Positions 10,500-27,479 of a stretch of DNA of 64,000 nt are shown here, one piece after another (within the stretch, counting starts at the first letter, position 1; each line of letters opens with the position of its first letter). Source of the stretch: Entomortierella parvispora. Lineage: Eukaryota; Mortierellomycota; Mortierellomycetes; Mortierellales; Mortierellaceae. The translations under genes were made by a program, and so were the position numbers. Below the pieces are notes generated by a model. It did not search any database. It was not told the DNA's origin and worked only from the letters and a program-made list of their open reading frames with translations. The stretch is taken from the NCBI GenBank assembly GCA_963573315.1, contig OY752140.1, positions 1,922,001 to 1,986,000 of the forward strand, read 5' to 3'.

Positions 10500-11968
10500 A
10501 TGGGCGTCTCTCAAGCAAAGGTAGCCGCTCAGAGACCCTCTCTAAAAATTGATCAAGGGGCAATGGAGTCATTCAGACGCGTGATCACCAGCGACACCGT
10601 CAAACACCTGGTTGCGGGAGGAGCAGCTGGAGCAGTCAGTCGTACTATTGTCAGCCCTCTGGAACGTATGAAGATTCTCTTCCAGGTATGGGCGGATATT
10701 TTGTTTTCTTTTTGCATGATCTCAATCTTAGAATACATCATGGAGACACTTTCTAAGACCAATAGATTTTTCTTGAAAACTTCAACCTAGGTTCAAGGAC
10801 CGGAGCCTGCCAACTATCAAGGAGTGATTCCAACCCTACGCAAGATGTGGGCTGAAGAGGGTATGGTCGGATTCATGCGCGGCAACGGCACCAACGTCAT
10901 TCGAATCGTTCCCTACAGTGCAGTTCAATTTGCAAGCTATGAACAGTTCAAGAAGGTGGGTCTGCAATTCCTAAGGATGAGAGGCTGTAACAGAAGCAAA
11001 ATGATGCTGACCAATTGTTTTGTTTGGTTGGCCATTTTCCACGGGGCGATAGTTGCTAATGGATCCTGCAAAGCATGACCTGGACACTCCAAGGCGATTG
11101 GCAGCTGGAGCATTAGCAGGATTGACATCTGTGGCATGCACATACCCTTTGGATATCGTTCGCACACGTCTTTCAATCCAATCCGCTCAAATGTCAAAGT
11201 CAAAGGAGGCGCAAGCAAAACTCCCGGGTATCTGGAAGACTATGGTCATCATCTACACCAAGGAAGGAGGCATTGTCGGATTATATCGCGGTCTTGGACC
11301 TACTTTGACGGTAAGGCCACTTCATGTTCAGATTGAAATCTCTGTCGGCAGCACCCAATGACTACGGCGCTGATCCCTATCTGTCTGTTTCTGAATAGGG
11401 TGTTGCCCCATATGTTGCGCTTAACTTTCAAGCATATGAGGTCCTCCGCGCCTATCTTACACCACCTGGAGAGACCTCGCCTTCGGTCGGGATGAAACTT
11501 ATTTGCGGCGCATTGGCGGGTAGTTTTGCTCAAACCGTAACCTATCCTCTGGACGTGCTTCGCCGCAGAATGCAGGTCACTGGAATGGACTCTGTGTCAT
11601 ATAAGTACAGCTCCACATGGGATGGAGGTAAGTCTCTTGGATTTCTCATTGGTTTTATTCCATTTTTTCTAAATATTGACCCGACCTCTTTTTTTCTTTT
11701 TCTTTTTTCATTTGCAGTGAAAAAGATTATTAAGCAAGAAGGCGTCCGAGGGCTTTATAAAGGCATGGTGCCTAACTATCTAAAAGGTGAGATTGCTTGA
11801 TCCTATAGTTTTCCTCTATCTATTACTGCTACACGCTTTAAACGCGCCTCCGTTCTGACTCTTTTTCTTCGAAATATCTCAGTGGCGCCTGCTATTTCAA
11901 TATCCTTTGTTGTGTACGAGCAGTGCAAGCAGGTGCTGATCGGCAAGAAGACTACCGCTGGCATGTAG
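10500..11968 (+). CDS. Mitochondrial carrier (SLC25) family transporter, YPR011C-like
   Basis: This is an inner-membrane solute carrier of about 330 residues. The exons are 10500-10685, 10791-10955, 11053-11310, 11399-11627, 11718-11786 and 11883-11968, all in phase. The three tandem repeats carry the signature P-x-[DE]-x-x-[KR]: [16 protein letters not shown] and YPLDVLRRR. The blocks [17 protein letters not shown] and [19 protein letters not shown] are typical of the fungal group that includes yeast YPR011C, reported to carry adenosine phosphosulfate. The substrate here is therefore only inferred. The start at 10500 lies one base after the stop of the frame carrying the EF-hand exon tail. 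The later ATG at 10563 is also possible. If the gene is fused to the EF-hand module upstream, the first exon would begin at 10516 and the protein would be organised like the calcium-regulated SCaMC/Sal1 carriers. Confidence 0.87.
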
Positions 11969-12274
11969 AATCAGATAAAAAAATGCCAGCGCCATCCCCG
12001 TAGACCCTGTTTTGTTTATTTTCGATGCCCATGACCCGAACGATCTCTATCCTTTTTTTGTCCCTCCCCACTCCATCCCTTTGTTAGAAATCACGACCAA
12101 AAAATATCGGTGACATCACATAAACATATCACGTGACTTATTTTTCTGTTGTTCGGGCTCGCCCGTTTCAGGGCTTCCAGGCACCGGAGCAACAAAAGCC
12201 TCGAGCATCACATTCACTTTGCATCCTTCCATCCATTTGCATTCTCCACTCCACCCCATACCCTTGTCGTCGCC
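11969..12274. other. Short intergenic region before ATP synthase subunit g
   Basis: This stretch contains the carrier 3' end and the promoter side of the ATP synthase g gene. No gene was seen. A CACGTG-containing sequence (ATCACGTGAC) lies at about 12128-12137. Confidence 0.45.
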
Positions 12275-13167
12275 ATGAACAACGTCACCAAGACCCTCAC
12301 CACCGCCACCTCGACTGCTACCAAGCTTTCCGGTAGGTCGATGTCCCTCTCTCTCTTTGTTTACCTTTTCCTTCATGCGGATCCGATAGATTTGGCCAGA
12401 CTTTGAAGAGGACGCAGAGGGTCATCGCTTCTTGGGATATATTCGTGCCTTTTGAGGGACAACGATTACCGAGACTGCAGATCGGATTTGGCAATACAGG
12501 ACGCTGGATGGAGAAAAGATATCTGCTAGCCATGGATGCGAATTCAACCCCCCCCCCCCCCCCACATCGCCTTGACAACGACAGCGACCAGAGATTTATG
12601 CTCTCGAGAGTTGGGGCGGGGCGGGCAAAGGCGGAATGTTGACATCTGTCCTCAGGGTCTGAATCAAAAGCAACCCCGAACCAAGCCTGCCACTTCCTCC
12701 TCCTCCTCTCCCCCCTTGTTTTATTTTCATTGAGGGAACAACCGCCAGCCTTTGTCTCGAAAAGGGAGCCAACTGTGCGCACTCAAAAACGCGATCTTTT
12801 ATTTGTCCCTGACTCTTGACTCTGACACACCTCTCTTTTTTTTCATTGATCCTGATATGTCTACATAGGCCCCATCTTCTACAACGCCAAGGTCGCTGGT
12901 CAGATCGCCAAGCAGGTCTACGTTCGCGAGGGTATGGCTCCCCCTACCGGTGTCCAGTTCGAGTCTGCCAAGGAGGCTTCCTTGAAGTTCTTGAAGTCGG
13001 CCCGTTCAGCCAACACATGGAAGAACATCTCCAAGGATCAGTACTTGAAGGCTGGTTTGGTCGCTGCTGAGGCTTACACCTTCTTCCTCTTTGGAGAGAT
13101 CATTGGACGCAGGAACTTTGTTGGCTATGATGTCCAGAGCGCTGATAGCCACGCTGAGCATCATTAA
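12275..13167 (+). CDS. ATP20: ATP synthase subunit g, mitochondrial
   Basis: This is a small membrane subunit of the mitochondrial F1Fo ATP synthase. It sits in the Fo membrane arm and helps form ATP synthase dimers and cristae curvature. The two exons are 12275-12332 and 12869-13167, giving 118 residues, within the family's usual length. The first exon is a short Thr/Ala-rich presequence-like N-terminus. The second has the family core (IFYNAKVAGQIAKQVYV) and a C-terminal helix (GLVAAEAYTFFLFGEIIGRR) containing the small-residue and Gly face used for dimerisation. The intron of 536 bp is unusually long for the window and holds a 16-base poly-C run. Confidence 0.88.
12548..12563. repeat. Poly-C run of 16 bases inside the ATP synthase g intron
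   Basis: This homopolymer lies in the 536-bp intron. It resembles the poly-C run near 2076 and may vary in length. Confidence 0.8.
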
Positions 13168-13509
13168 ATTATCTTACCATCCCCTCCCCCTCATCCCCCT
13201 TCACTCTTAAAAAACTCATCCTTCCTCCTTCACCCTCTTTGATATTACTTCACTGAAAAAGAAAAAGACTTTGCATTTTCTCTACATGAAAGAGAGAAAA
13301 AATATACACTTTTTTCATTTTGTCAAAGTCTCATTCTCATGCCCTCTGGCAAAGGATGAACTGGGGAAAGACAGCGGAGGAAAAGAACATCCAGATCTGC
13401 AAAAAAAAAAAAAAAAGGTCCGAGGGCGATTTGATGGCACATTCAATAGAAGTTAAAGGCCTTGCCTCATTTTGTGTGGTTAGATACGTTTATATGTGTG
13501 TAATCTCTA
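13168..13509. other. Convergent 3' region between ATP synthase g (+) and the kinesin (-)
   Basis: This stretch holds the two facing 3' untranslated regions, with a poly-A run near 13400. Nothing else was seen. Confidence 0.5.
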
Positions 13510-17852
<4,343 letters not shown>

Positions 17853-18992
17853 TAGGGGAGGAGGACAGAAGATGAAGGACGCGAGAAGACCAGCACGATG
17901 TAGGAGGGATACGGGTTGGGGACGCGATTGAAGAGTGGACGATGAGAAGAAGGAGGAGAGGAAAGATGAATTGAGAAAGCGGATGAATAGGGACGAGAAG
18001 AGGGACAGGAATGGGTGATGAGAGCAGGGACGGGACAGCGACGTGTGGGGACGAACGGGTGACAAAGAGGCAAAGGGGCAGGGACAGAGAGAGACAGAGA
18101 GAGACAGACAAGAGAAAGGGAAATGAGCACAGAGAGGGAAGAAAAAGATACAGTATGGTGTGCACACAAAACAAAAACAACAAAAAAAAAATCTCTTGGG
18201 CCTGGCAGGACGCGCGCGTGGCCGCAACTTCGAGATTGGTGTGCCCTGTGTATTTGTCTGTCCCTGTCCAGCCCTGTTTCCTGCTCCTGCTCTCTGCTTG
18301 CTCTGCTCTGTCCCTGTCCTGCCCTGTCTGTCTGTCTGCCCTGTTTGTCTGCCCTGGATCGGGCGCATCATGCTCCCCTGCTCCCTTTCTCTTTCCCTTT
18401 TCCCTTGCATGTTGTTGCAAGCACAAGAGCCGTGGACACCGCGCTCTCAGACCCGCATGGCGCGGGAATCAGAGACAGCAAGCCCCACCGAAACCCACAA
18501 AGTGCAAACCCAGATATGGCACGTGACCCGGAGGCGGCGGGGATCCTATCACGTACGTTCCATAGTCGTGTACGTACTAAAAGTCTGTGCGCGCGCAAAG
18601 AGAAAGAAACGAAAACCACTGGCGAAGAACGCATTGCTGGCGGGGTGTATTACAAGAAGTACAGTAGGTTTGAGGATATGACGGCCATGCGTGCGATGCG
18701 ATCCCTCGTTTGTCTGCGTCCCCTTCTTTCCTTTCGTTCTCTTCTTATGTCTCTCGTTCTCTTCCTCTCCTCTGCCTCCCCATTTACACTTGGACTTCCT
18801 CATCCTCCTTCCTCCCGTCTCCATTTCTCTTGTTGCGTGCTGCGCGATTGCCATCGGTCTGCTGGTTACGATTGAGATCAGCCTGACTGAATGTCTCAAC
18901 CAGTCCTCCGCACTCCCTTCTACCCCTTCGTTCGCGCCCCTCTCTGACCTTTGCCCAGCCAGAGAAACCTTTTGCTGAGACCCTCTGCCACC
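17853..18992. promoter_or_regulatory. Divergent upstream region of the kinesin and MFSD1-like genes
   Basis: This 1.1-kb spacer between oppositely oriented start codons has strong strand asymmetry. It is purine-rich on the left half and pyrimidine-rich on the right, so each gene has a pyrimidine-rich leader. Reading frames on both strands (up to 312 codons) consist of low-complexity Ser/Leu/Cys-rich sequence and were not accepted. Confidence 0.45.
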
Positions 18993-21900
18993 ATGGTTCT
19001 CCCCAGATCTTCTTCCACAGACGAGACCCTCGCCCAGGACAGCTACCACAATCGGGGGTCAACAGCTTCCCAACTCGAGTCTTTCCCACCGCTCTTCATC
19101 ACGCATTCGAATATCCTCAATTCGCCCTCGCTCAGATTAGAGCCCATCGAGACCAGGGATAGCCTTCATACCATCCAAGGATTCAGGCGCTGGTGGATTC
19201 TTTCATTGTCATGCCTCCTCCTCTTTGGAAATTACTTTGGTAAGGCACTCAAAAAATCGCTCAAATGAACATCTGTATTGGAGAATGGTGCATGCACACA
19301 GGTGACTGACGGTGTGTTCTTATGTTCTTGGATGTGGTTAGCGTACGACAATCCGGCGGCGCTAAACACTCAACTACAAAAGTACCTAGACATGCCCTAC
19401 AACGATTACCAATACCTCCTTTCCACCTTGTACAGTGTTTACTCTCTGCCAAACACTGTGCTGCCTTTTCTGTTTGGCCACCTCGTAGACAGGCTTGGCC
19501 CTCAGCATGTTCTCCTGGTCCTTAGCAGCTGCGTTTGCATCGGACAGACTATCTTTGCAATTGGAGTGCAAAGTCGGCAGGTCTGGATGATGCTTGTTGG
19601 CAGAGCCATCTTTGGCATAGGAGGCGAGAGCTGCAGTGTCGCTCAAGCAAGCATTACTACGATGCAGTTCAGGTAACCGTGGCGCATGATATACGACTGG
19701 AGTCAGAAAGAAAAAAAAGGAGCCCAAGGGCCCGCATGAAGAATAGACCAGTCATGAAGCTCACACCAATCTTTGGTCCTCATTACGTTAGAGGGCATGA
19801 GCTGGCCTTTGCCCTTGGACTGAATCTGTGTATCGCCCGATTCGGTAGGATAGCAAAACAACAACTGTGTCACGTTTCTTTGAGATTGCGATCAGATGCT
19901 GACCTTTCGCTTTCTGTGAAACCAGGCTCTGTCGTTAATACGCTTATTACGCCATGGGTGGAGCAGAATTGGGGGGTACCAACTGCCATTTGGGTTGGCA
20001 CGCTGAGCTGTCTTGCCTCCTTTATTTCAGCCATTGGTCTAGTGATGCTCATATCAAGCTCTACTGCAGGTGCAAGACCGAAGGGAGAGATAGAATCCAC
20101 TCCGCTGTTGCCTTCAGGAGAGTTCCATAGCAACACCAACATCAACTCGAATGCCCTGTCAGATTCTCCAGAGATGGAGGAGGACGATCAACAGACATCA
20201 CAATTTATCTACACTGAACAACCGCCTACCATCCTGGACCATCTACCAGGTCTACTGAGGCGCCAGACAAGTTTCAGTGGATCAGTCCACAGCATAAGGT
20301 TCACGCCAGGATATGCAAAATCAGGAACACGACCATCCCTGCATATCATTACCGATTCATTGCAGCATAAGGACAATGAGGAGGACTGGTGGGTCCGTTG
20401 GTGGAGTGACCTCAAGTACTTTCCATCAACGTTTTGGCTGCTTTGTGCGTTGACGGTCCTACTGTACGGGACAGTGGTTCCCTTCAACAATATTGCGTCT
20501 GACTTTTTGCAGTCAAAGTGGTACCCAGGCAATCCAAGGAGAGCTACGGCGGTCATGGGGATTCCAGACACACTTGGCGCTGTTCTTGTCCCTGGATTTG
20601 GTATTGTCGTGGATCGATATGGCGGAAGGGCGAGTGCCTTGATCGCGTCTGCGTTTATTATGGTGGTCGTCCATTTGACACTGGGCTTTTCTATGTTAAG
20701 TCCTGTCTATGCCTTTTCATTGCTGGGGATTGCCTACTCAATGTATGGCGTTGCACTGTGGCCTTCAATTGCATGGTAAGTTTTCTTTTCTTTTTTTTTT
20801 TTTTTTTTTTTTTTTTCCAAAGGTCTAGAAGGCAAAAAGAACCAACAACTCCATTTGCTAACACTTGGATGGTTGTTAGTGTCGTAACTAGTGAGCTACA
20901 TTTAGGCAAAGGTTACGGGATCAGCTCCAGCTTCCTCAACATCTCCTTGACTCTTGTGCCTCCAATTGTGGCGACGATTCGAGTTATTGGCGATAGCTTC
21001 ATCCCTGTGGAGATGTTCTTTATTGCCATGGGACTCTGCGGAATCTTTGTTGGATTTGCGCTCAAGACGATAGACCGTCGGGATGGAGGCGCTTTGGAGA
21101 TGCCAGAGATTGAAGTAGATGTGCCGGTGATCTTGACACAGCCTACAGCGTCCACATCCGTGTCAGCGATCTCTTCGCCCACACTCTCCCAGAGTCAATC
21201 GAAACTTGCATGGAAAAGACATCGCCAAAGACCTACACTGTCAAACATTCAAACTATGGGAAGCCCTTTAGGTCGGAAAAGCTGGCCCAGCTTCAATGAA
21301 GACTACAGAGACAGAGGCCAGCATTCTCGGAGTTTGCCACGACTATCATCGACTGGTAGAAAAGGTTATCAAGACGATCCTACAGACGATGAAACGCAAG
21401 AAAATAGCCCTCAACTCTCCTCAGATGAGAGCTGGAACTCCCCTACACTCGGTTCATCCCCTCCGAAAACGCAAACTGGCTCGTCCCCCCCGAGATCACC
21501 TTGGTCTCCAATGACGGAACGATTTCGGAAGACTAAAAAGTGGTTTGAGAGGCCATTGTTGCAAAGGACGCTCACCAGGGCTGGAAGCCCGCTTTTACAA
21601 CAATACGCGTATAGTCCTCGGAACAACACTAACACGCACTATGGCTCCGTATCTTCGCCTTCAATCGTCTCTTTGAGAGGCGAGGGAACTGGAGAAAGCG
21701 GACTCTGGGACCTGGAAGGAGGAGTGGGCGTTCCTGCACCTCAGGAAGACTACAGTGTTAGTCAGCATCCTATTCTCTATAATCCATTGCGCGGTAGCTC
21801 TGGTAGTTTCCGCATCAATCGTAACGCCCGACCGATTTCTTTTGGAGAAGGCGAAGAGGGACTGATATTTCTGAATGGTCAGATAGTGGAGCCTTCGGCT

Positions 21901-22092
21901 GCCACGACAGATGGATCTACTGACACCAGTGACGACGAGGAGGAGGAGGATGGCGAGGAAGGCATTCGTGCATCTGGTCAAGAAAATCCTCAGCAGAGCA
22001 GCAAATCCGAAATAGTGGCAGACGCAGTTCGTACCAGGATAGACAGGGTTGTCCTAAGGACAGAGGAGAGAGCAAATACCACAGCAGAATGA
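18993..22092 (+). CDS. MFSD1-like major facilitator transporter with long disordered C-terminal tail
   Basis: The exons 18993-19239, 19342-19672, 19792-19844, 19926-20775 and 20880-22092 give about 897 residues. MFSD1 is a lysosomal/vacuolar MFS protein that exports dipeptides in animals. The matches are the first-loop motif YDNPAALNTQLQ, the MFS motif GHLVDRLGPQ, the block GRAIFGIGGESCSVAQ, then RGHELAFALGLNL and ARFGSVVNTL, and later GFGIVVDRYGGRASALI and WPSIACVVTSELHLGKGYG. A Ser-rich cytoplasmic loop of about 100 residues splits the two six-helix halves. The last 300 residues are hydrophilic and disordered, far beyond the roughly 460 residues of animal MFSD1, and hold Ser/Pro clusters and an acidic stretch (DDEEEEDGEEG). 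The vacuolar location and substrate are inferred from family. The last intron contains 26 consecutive T. Confidence 0.85.
20791..20816. repeat. Poly-T run of 26 bases in an intron of the MFSD1-like gene
   Basis: This is a homopolymer within the fourth intron (20776-20879). It probably serves as an extended polypyrimidine tract, and its length may be misread. Confidence 0.8.
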
Positions 22093-22155
22093 TGTTTACA
22101 CCTATTTATTGAATTGGATTTGACTTGTGTCATTGTTTCACCCTTGCTTCTGCTT

Positions 22156-22686
22156 TCACTGACCGGCTATGATCAGGTCAAAGGCAACTTTGCCTGTCAA
22201 TCCTAGCAACCCAAGCGCACCAATGTGCCCAAAGGCACCCCTGCTGCGCTTACTGGGGTCGCCGGTGGAGTATCCTCTATAGTAGAAGATTCTTCCCACA
22301 ATCCAGATTCCTCCGAGGACAGAAGATGCGATTGGGTACTGAAGACCGGCAAACAGCAGGGTCACCAAATACGAAGAGAATCCCTCCAGCGTGTTCTGAT
22401 GGATTCGTTGGTAGCAATTGAAAATGTGCTTTTGGTAATCTTCCTTGACCTCCGAGGCATCGGCGTACATGTACGGGAGTGGAACTTTGGCAGTGTCGCG
22501 AACACGGGCCACTTTAAGTGCAAAGAAGGTGACCAACAATATGGAAGCGACTGCAACGGCAACAGTCTGGATATTCGGTACGATGCAGGGGCGTTGTTAG
22601 ATATTGATGGTGCTTTTTTTTTTTTTTTGGTTTCATCACGTTGATCTTACATATCCGTATTCGGAAGAGAGAACAATGGTAGCCAT
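22156..22686 (-). CDS. MAPEG-family membrane protein, microsomal glutathione S-transferase 3-like
   Basis: The two exons, 22651-22686 and 22156-22566, encode 148 residues, matching the usual length of about 150 for MGST3. The family are four-helix trimeric membrane enzymes of the endoplasmic reticulum with glutathione transferase and peroxidase activity. Visible features are a hydrophobic first helix (VAVAVASILLVTFFALKVA), the family motif region FNCYQRIHQNTLEGF with the conserved Asn, Gln and Glu, and the GRIFYYRGYSTGDPSKR loop with the conserved Arg and Tyr residues. The first exon encodes the N-terminal MATIVLSSEYGY. A TATA-like box lies 81 bp upstream of the start. The gene is divergent from the MIT-domain gene. 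Confidence 0.87.
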
Positions 22687-22766
22687 TGTGAGATATCAAG
22701 GGGGAAAATTGTTGGAAAGAGTTGTGTTTGGTGAAGTTGAGGGAAATGAATGGAGGGTCTCCATTT

Positions 22767-22774
22767 CTTTTATA
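22767..22774 (-). promoter_or_regulatory. TATA-like box of the MGST3-like gene
   Basis: The sequence reads TATAAAAG on the minus strand, 81 bp upstream of the ATG at 22686. Position and sequence fit a fungal core promoter. No transcript data were seen. Confidence 0.5.
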
Positions 22775-23774
22775 AGCGGTCGACGTATTCACTCGATCGC
22801 TATGATTGCGCGTTCTCAGAGTTGATAGTCGTCACCTTCGAAGAGCTTCGCTAGAGTGAGTACGTCCCTCAACTCAAAGCTGGCGAGGGTTTTTGTCAGG
22901 GAGGAGCCTCAGCCAAAGAAGGCATGTGGCGCTCTCGATCCGATCGCGCTACGTACTACGCACCCCGGTCTGCTACCGAAAGCGAGGGAAACTATTCGTG
23001 GACCGCACCCTTACTGCATAGTGACGAATCAGCAGGGATTTTGCGATCGATGCACAATTCGGGCGATGTTATGGGAGATCTTGGAGAACAAGGCAAGAGG
23101 TGAACTATTCCAAGACGCGTGCTCGTTGCCTCGTCGCGTGTCGCGGGTGTGTGGGGGAAGCATGCTCGCCTCTCTCTCTGCTATTCACCGCCATTGGTCC
23201 CTTGTTGATTCGACTGTCTTGCCTCTACTTGCAAACAATGCCACTTCTAGACATAGAAGGGGGGGCCATCTCTGATTGTAGCTTGCCATTGTGTTTGTTT
23301 CTCTTTGTTCCTTTCGACATGTATCCAAGTACCTCTGGCGAATACAACGGATGTGATTGATGTTCACTCCAAACAACAATCAACTTTCTGCTTGCATGCT
23401 TGCTTTCCTGCCTGCCGCCCAGTCCTTCTCTGTCCCTCTCTCTGTCTCTGTCTTTCTCTCTTTCTCTCTCTCTTTCTCTCTCTTTCCTTCACCTCGTCTT
23501 TCCCTCCAGTCCGTGCCTTCCTCTGTCTCACCCACTCTCTCTGCCTCTCTCCTCTCTCTGTCCATCTTCGACTCTCCACCCTCTACCGTCCGCCTCCTTG
23601 CTCGCCCCCGCGCTCTACTCGATGCATCCTTCCTCTCTGCACCCAGTAGTCAGCCTCCCTGCAGCAAGTTAGATACTTCGCGAGAGGTTCCCCTCTCCAC
23701 CCCACTATACTGTTTCCCGTTTTCTCTTTTTTCTTTTTTTCTCCACATTTGAATGTACATTTGCATTCAGTTCG
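22775..23774. other. Divergent upstream region between the MGST3-like and MIT-domain genes
   Basis: This stretch is strongly CT-rich from 23400 to 23560, where TCTC and TTCC repeats dominate, and forms the leader of the plus-strand gene. A 139-codon frame at 22856-23275 starts at GTG rather than ATG and has no recognisable domain, so it was not called. Confidence 0.5.
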
Positions 23775-26700
23775 ATGGAGCCTGCACACCATTTCACTTT
23801 TACATCCAGGCAGCCTTCCTACATGCCGTCCGTCCAACATAACCCCCTACCCACCGGCTCCCCAACTCTCGGACAATCTTCTGGAAGCAACAGCTGGAAT
23901 ATCAATGGCGTTGCCTTCCGCGCCAACACATGTTTTGGCAGTAACACCAGCAGTCCCTCCAACGGTGCTGGCAACAACAGCCACTGCGAAGGCCGTGCGA
24001 TCAACTCTCGGGCCTTGCTGACCTCAGCCTTGGAAGAGGCCCAGACCGCAGTTCAGCTGGACCATCTTGGTAAAACAACTGCAGCTCTGGATTGTTACCG
24101 CAGAGCCACTGCGTACCTCGCCACAGCCATGCAAGTCAGCAGCTCGAGGGAAGAGCTCCATCGACTGCAAACTATAGTAAGCAAGATGGCACAAAACGTT
24201 TTATGGTTCAGAAGCTTTAGAGCGTCCAGCCGCGCGCTCACTCGTGGCAGGAATAATACCAGGCCGATAAGCTCAAAGAGAGTTAACCATGTCCCCCCTG
24301 TATCTTTTTCTTTACCTCCAAGGTCGACTCGTATCAACTCAGGATACATGTCCTCGCTGCAAAGTCCATGAAGCCCCCCGCGATGTTCAAGCCATCCAGG
24401 CCTGAACCTTTCTCAGCCAACTATTCCTCATCCGCACCCTTGGCAAATGTATCGCCGTTGCAGGGAGCATCAGACGCGGAGGGAGCACTGAACCTTGCTG
24501 CTGTCCCGTCTCGATCACATGTTACCTTTCAGCATCCAGGAATGGGAGGCTCTCAGCCTGCGTCCACATCAGTGGCACCCCTGAGGACGAAGAGAAGTGT
24601 CAGCAGTAATGGTGTTCCTGTTGGGAGACATGATGACTATGGGGAGGTTTCTCCTCGCGATGCCACCGAGAAGAGAGGACAGCCGCCCCGATTACGAAGC
24701 CACACATTAGGGTCGCTGTCTAGGACCCCTGGAGATCCCGCCACATCAATAGAGCCGCTCCTGATCCCTAGGCGACGGACCGAGCGAAATGGGTTGGACT
24801 ATAGCAGCGACTCTGGGAGTAACTCCAGTGCTGCCAAAAAAAGATCGAGGGACCTGTTGCTTGCGAAATCTACTCCTATACATTTGGCACCTAGTGTGCC
24901 TTTGCCCCCTCTGCCATCGGACGATGCATCGTCACAGCCCCCCGCAACGCCACTTCACTCCTCTGCAATGCTTCGTTCGCCACCTCTATCGCCCAAAAAG
25001 GCTTCAAGAAGAATCTCGCCACTGGTATCGCTGGAAACAACGAATGGCCGTGATGGCTCCCTCACACCTGTGTTTCACAGTAACCTCCCATCGCCCGTGT
25101 CGCCGCGTCTGGAAATGGACAACAGGGAGGATGTGCAGATGCTCGAGCCCATTGTTGACCACCCTTTGCAAGAAACACGAGCGGACGAGGCTATGGACAG
25201 TCGGGAAATATTCTCTTTGACACCTGTGTTTCATAACACGCAGAAGGTTGCTTCACCTAAACCCAGCGCGCCTCTATCTCTCGTGACCATCCCTGGGGCT
25301 GGAGCTTCAACCTCCACATCAGCAAAAGAAGCCCGAGGTCTGTATCTTCCTGCTCCAGCCTTCCACGGCGGCTACTCTACATCCACCTCTTTGCCAAAGA
25401 GCTTGTCATCCCAATCTAAAGATCACTATAATTCTTATGGACTGGAAGGCATGGTCAATAGAGCGACTGCCTCGACACCGGATACCTGGTTGCCCAACTT
25501 TACAAATCACGTTAATCAGAGAAGCAACAGTTCTCCTTCCCTTCAGCGACGTGTTCAAATCAAAGGTGTGAGAATGTGAGAAGTGCCATTCCCGGAGATG
25601 CCAATGGGCTCACAGACGCGCTAATACTTGTCATATCTTGTTTTATGACCAGACCGTCTTGGCGAATTTGAGCAAGATCAAGACTCGATCACCAAAGAGT
25701 TGTTTGCAACAGTTGAGGTTGACCGCGCGGACGAAACTACTCCTTTGGCACCGAAAATTGAGCCCAACTCGACAATTTCTGTTCATTTTTCTACAACATT
25801 CGTCAACCGAAAGCATCAGGAACCATGTCAATCATCCGCACCGGTTGAGCCGGTAAAGAGCTTCGTGCTTGGCGAAACGAACTCCTTCACCTACAACTCT
25901 AATCCTCTGCCGCAATCCAAACCGATGGGGGCCCCTTTTGCTCGAGCCGCACTTTTTGATCGGCCACTTCCACCTGATCCAACACCAGTCTTCAGTTTTC
26001 CTCCTGGAATTGCTTCACCGTCATCCGATTTGCCAAAGGATAGACGGCAAATTCGCCGAAGTTGGACTCTTATTGATGTGATCAAAGATGATCCTTTCCA
26101 AGACGTGAATGAGGTAAGCAAGGAGTCTCTTCCTGGGGGTGAGCAAATATCTAATGTCCTTTGTATACTTGACATGAGCTATAACACCGTTTACCCTTGT
26201 CCTGCTTTGCTTGTTCTTGACAGTCTTATCAGCGAAAAGTTTCAAGTCAAGAACCTGCCCCAACAGAACCTTTTCTTCGTTGCTTCTGGCTGATGCGTCG
26301 ATTGGAGCAAACCATGACCCAAGGAGGATTTCTAACTAAGCGACTGTACATCCCTCCTCAGGTCTGGTATCAGCAAACGCCAGTACGACTTCCAGCAGTG
26401 GAGACAAAGCTCCAAGGATGTCAGCAACTGGCGAGAATGTTGGACGACCTCATGATCCAGTCCAACAAGGGGATTGTCACACTTTTGATCCCCGGAGGGG
26501 CTAGTGTCGACCAGGATCAGGATAGACTGATGTTGTTGAAGGAGTTGGAGGCGTTGGAGTTCACAGCAATGCAGATCTGGACCAAGCTCAGTAAGAAACT
26601 TTCATTTATTCAAAAGCCGGATAAACACCCTGGATCCATGGGCTTGAACGCGAGTTCAATAGGGGGATCTGTCTCAACCTCGCGATCAGATTCTGCAAGT

Positions 26701-27447
26701 GCCAGCAGTGGGGGCGGTGGTTCTGCCCACGTCGACCAGACAAGAGCTCGCTCGCCAATATCCTCACTCGCCTCCGGAGGAACAATAGCTGGTGCAATGT
26801 TTCATCCCATTCAGTTTCCAAAACCGTTATTTCAACCAGCCTATGATTCTATGGATGAAGAAGATGAAGGCATGGAAACTTTGGGACAGAAAGTATCCGA
26901 CCAGAACAGAAAGGGTGACCCTCAAGCAAACCCGAAAGAGATGGGCACGGAACCTATCGAACGAACTCTGTCACTGGACTCGGCAACACCTTCGTCATCT
27001 ACATCCAACTCAACAGCGTTAGATCTGGTGGAAAGTGTGACATCTTTGGAATCACCATCGCCGTCCACTCATTCCTTAAAAGAGAAACCCTCGCCGCCGT
27101 TGCCCTCGACCCCAGTCCCAAAAACTTCTACTTGGAAAAGGCATTTGGTGCGAAAGAGTTTGGATGACTTTATTCGAAGTCGCGATAAGCTGCCTTATGA
27201 TCACTCTATGTTTGTGCCTATTGTGAATCCCAAAAAAGCCATGGCGAGTGGTGGTAGCAGCCCAAGCCAAAATACCAAACAAGATCAGGGACTTGGCCCA
27301 AACCAAACCTCCAGTTTCAGCTACAACAGCGGCAGTTCCGGCCTTCCAGGGGCGGATCTCCTGACGAGTCAATTCAGGAACTTTTCAATGTCCATCCAGA
27401 AATCAATTCTTTATGACAAATTGTAAGTATCCTTCGATCTTGTTCGT

Positions 27448-27479
<32 letters not shown>

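Noticed and set aside
18123-18875. 250-codon plus-strand frame
   Set aside because: It is Cys/Leu/Ser low-complexity sequence derived from pyrimidine-rich repeats between two divergent genes.
22856-23275. 139-codon plus-strand frame
   Set aside because: It begins at GTG, lies in the divergent promoter region, and has no recognised domain.
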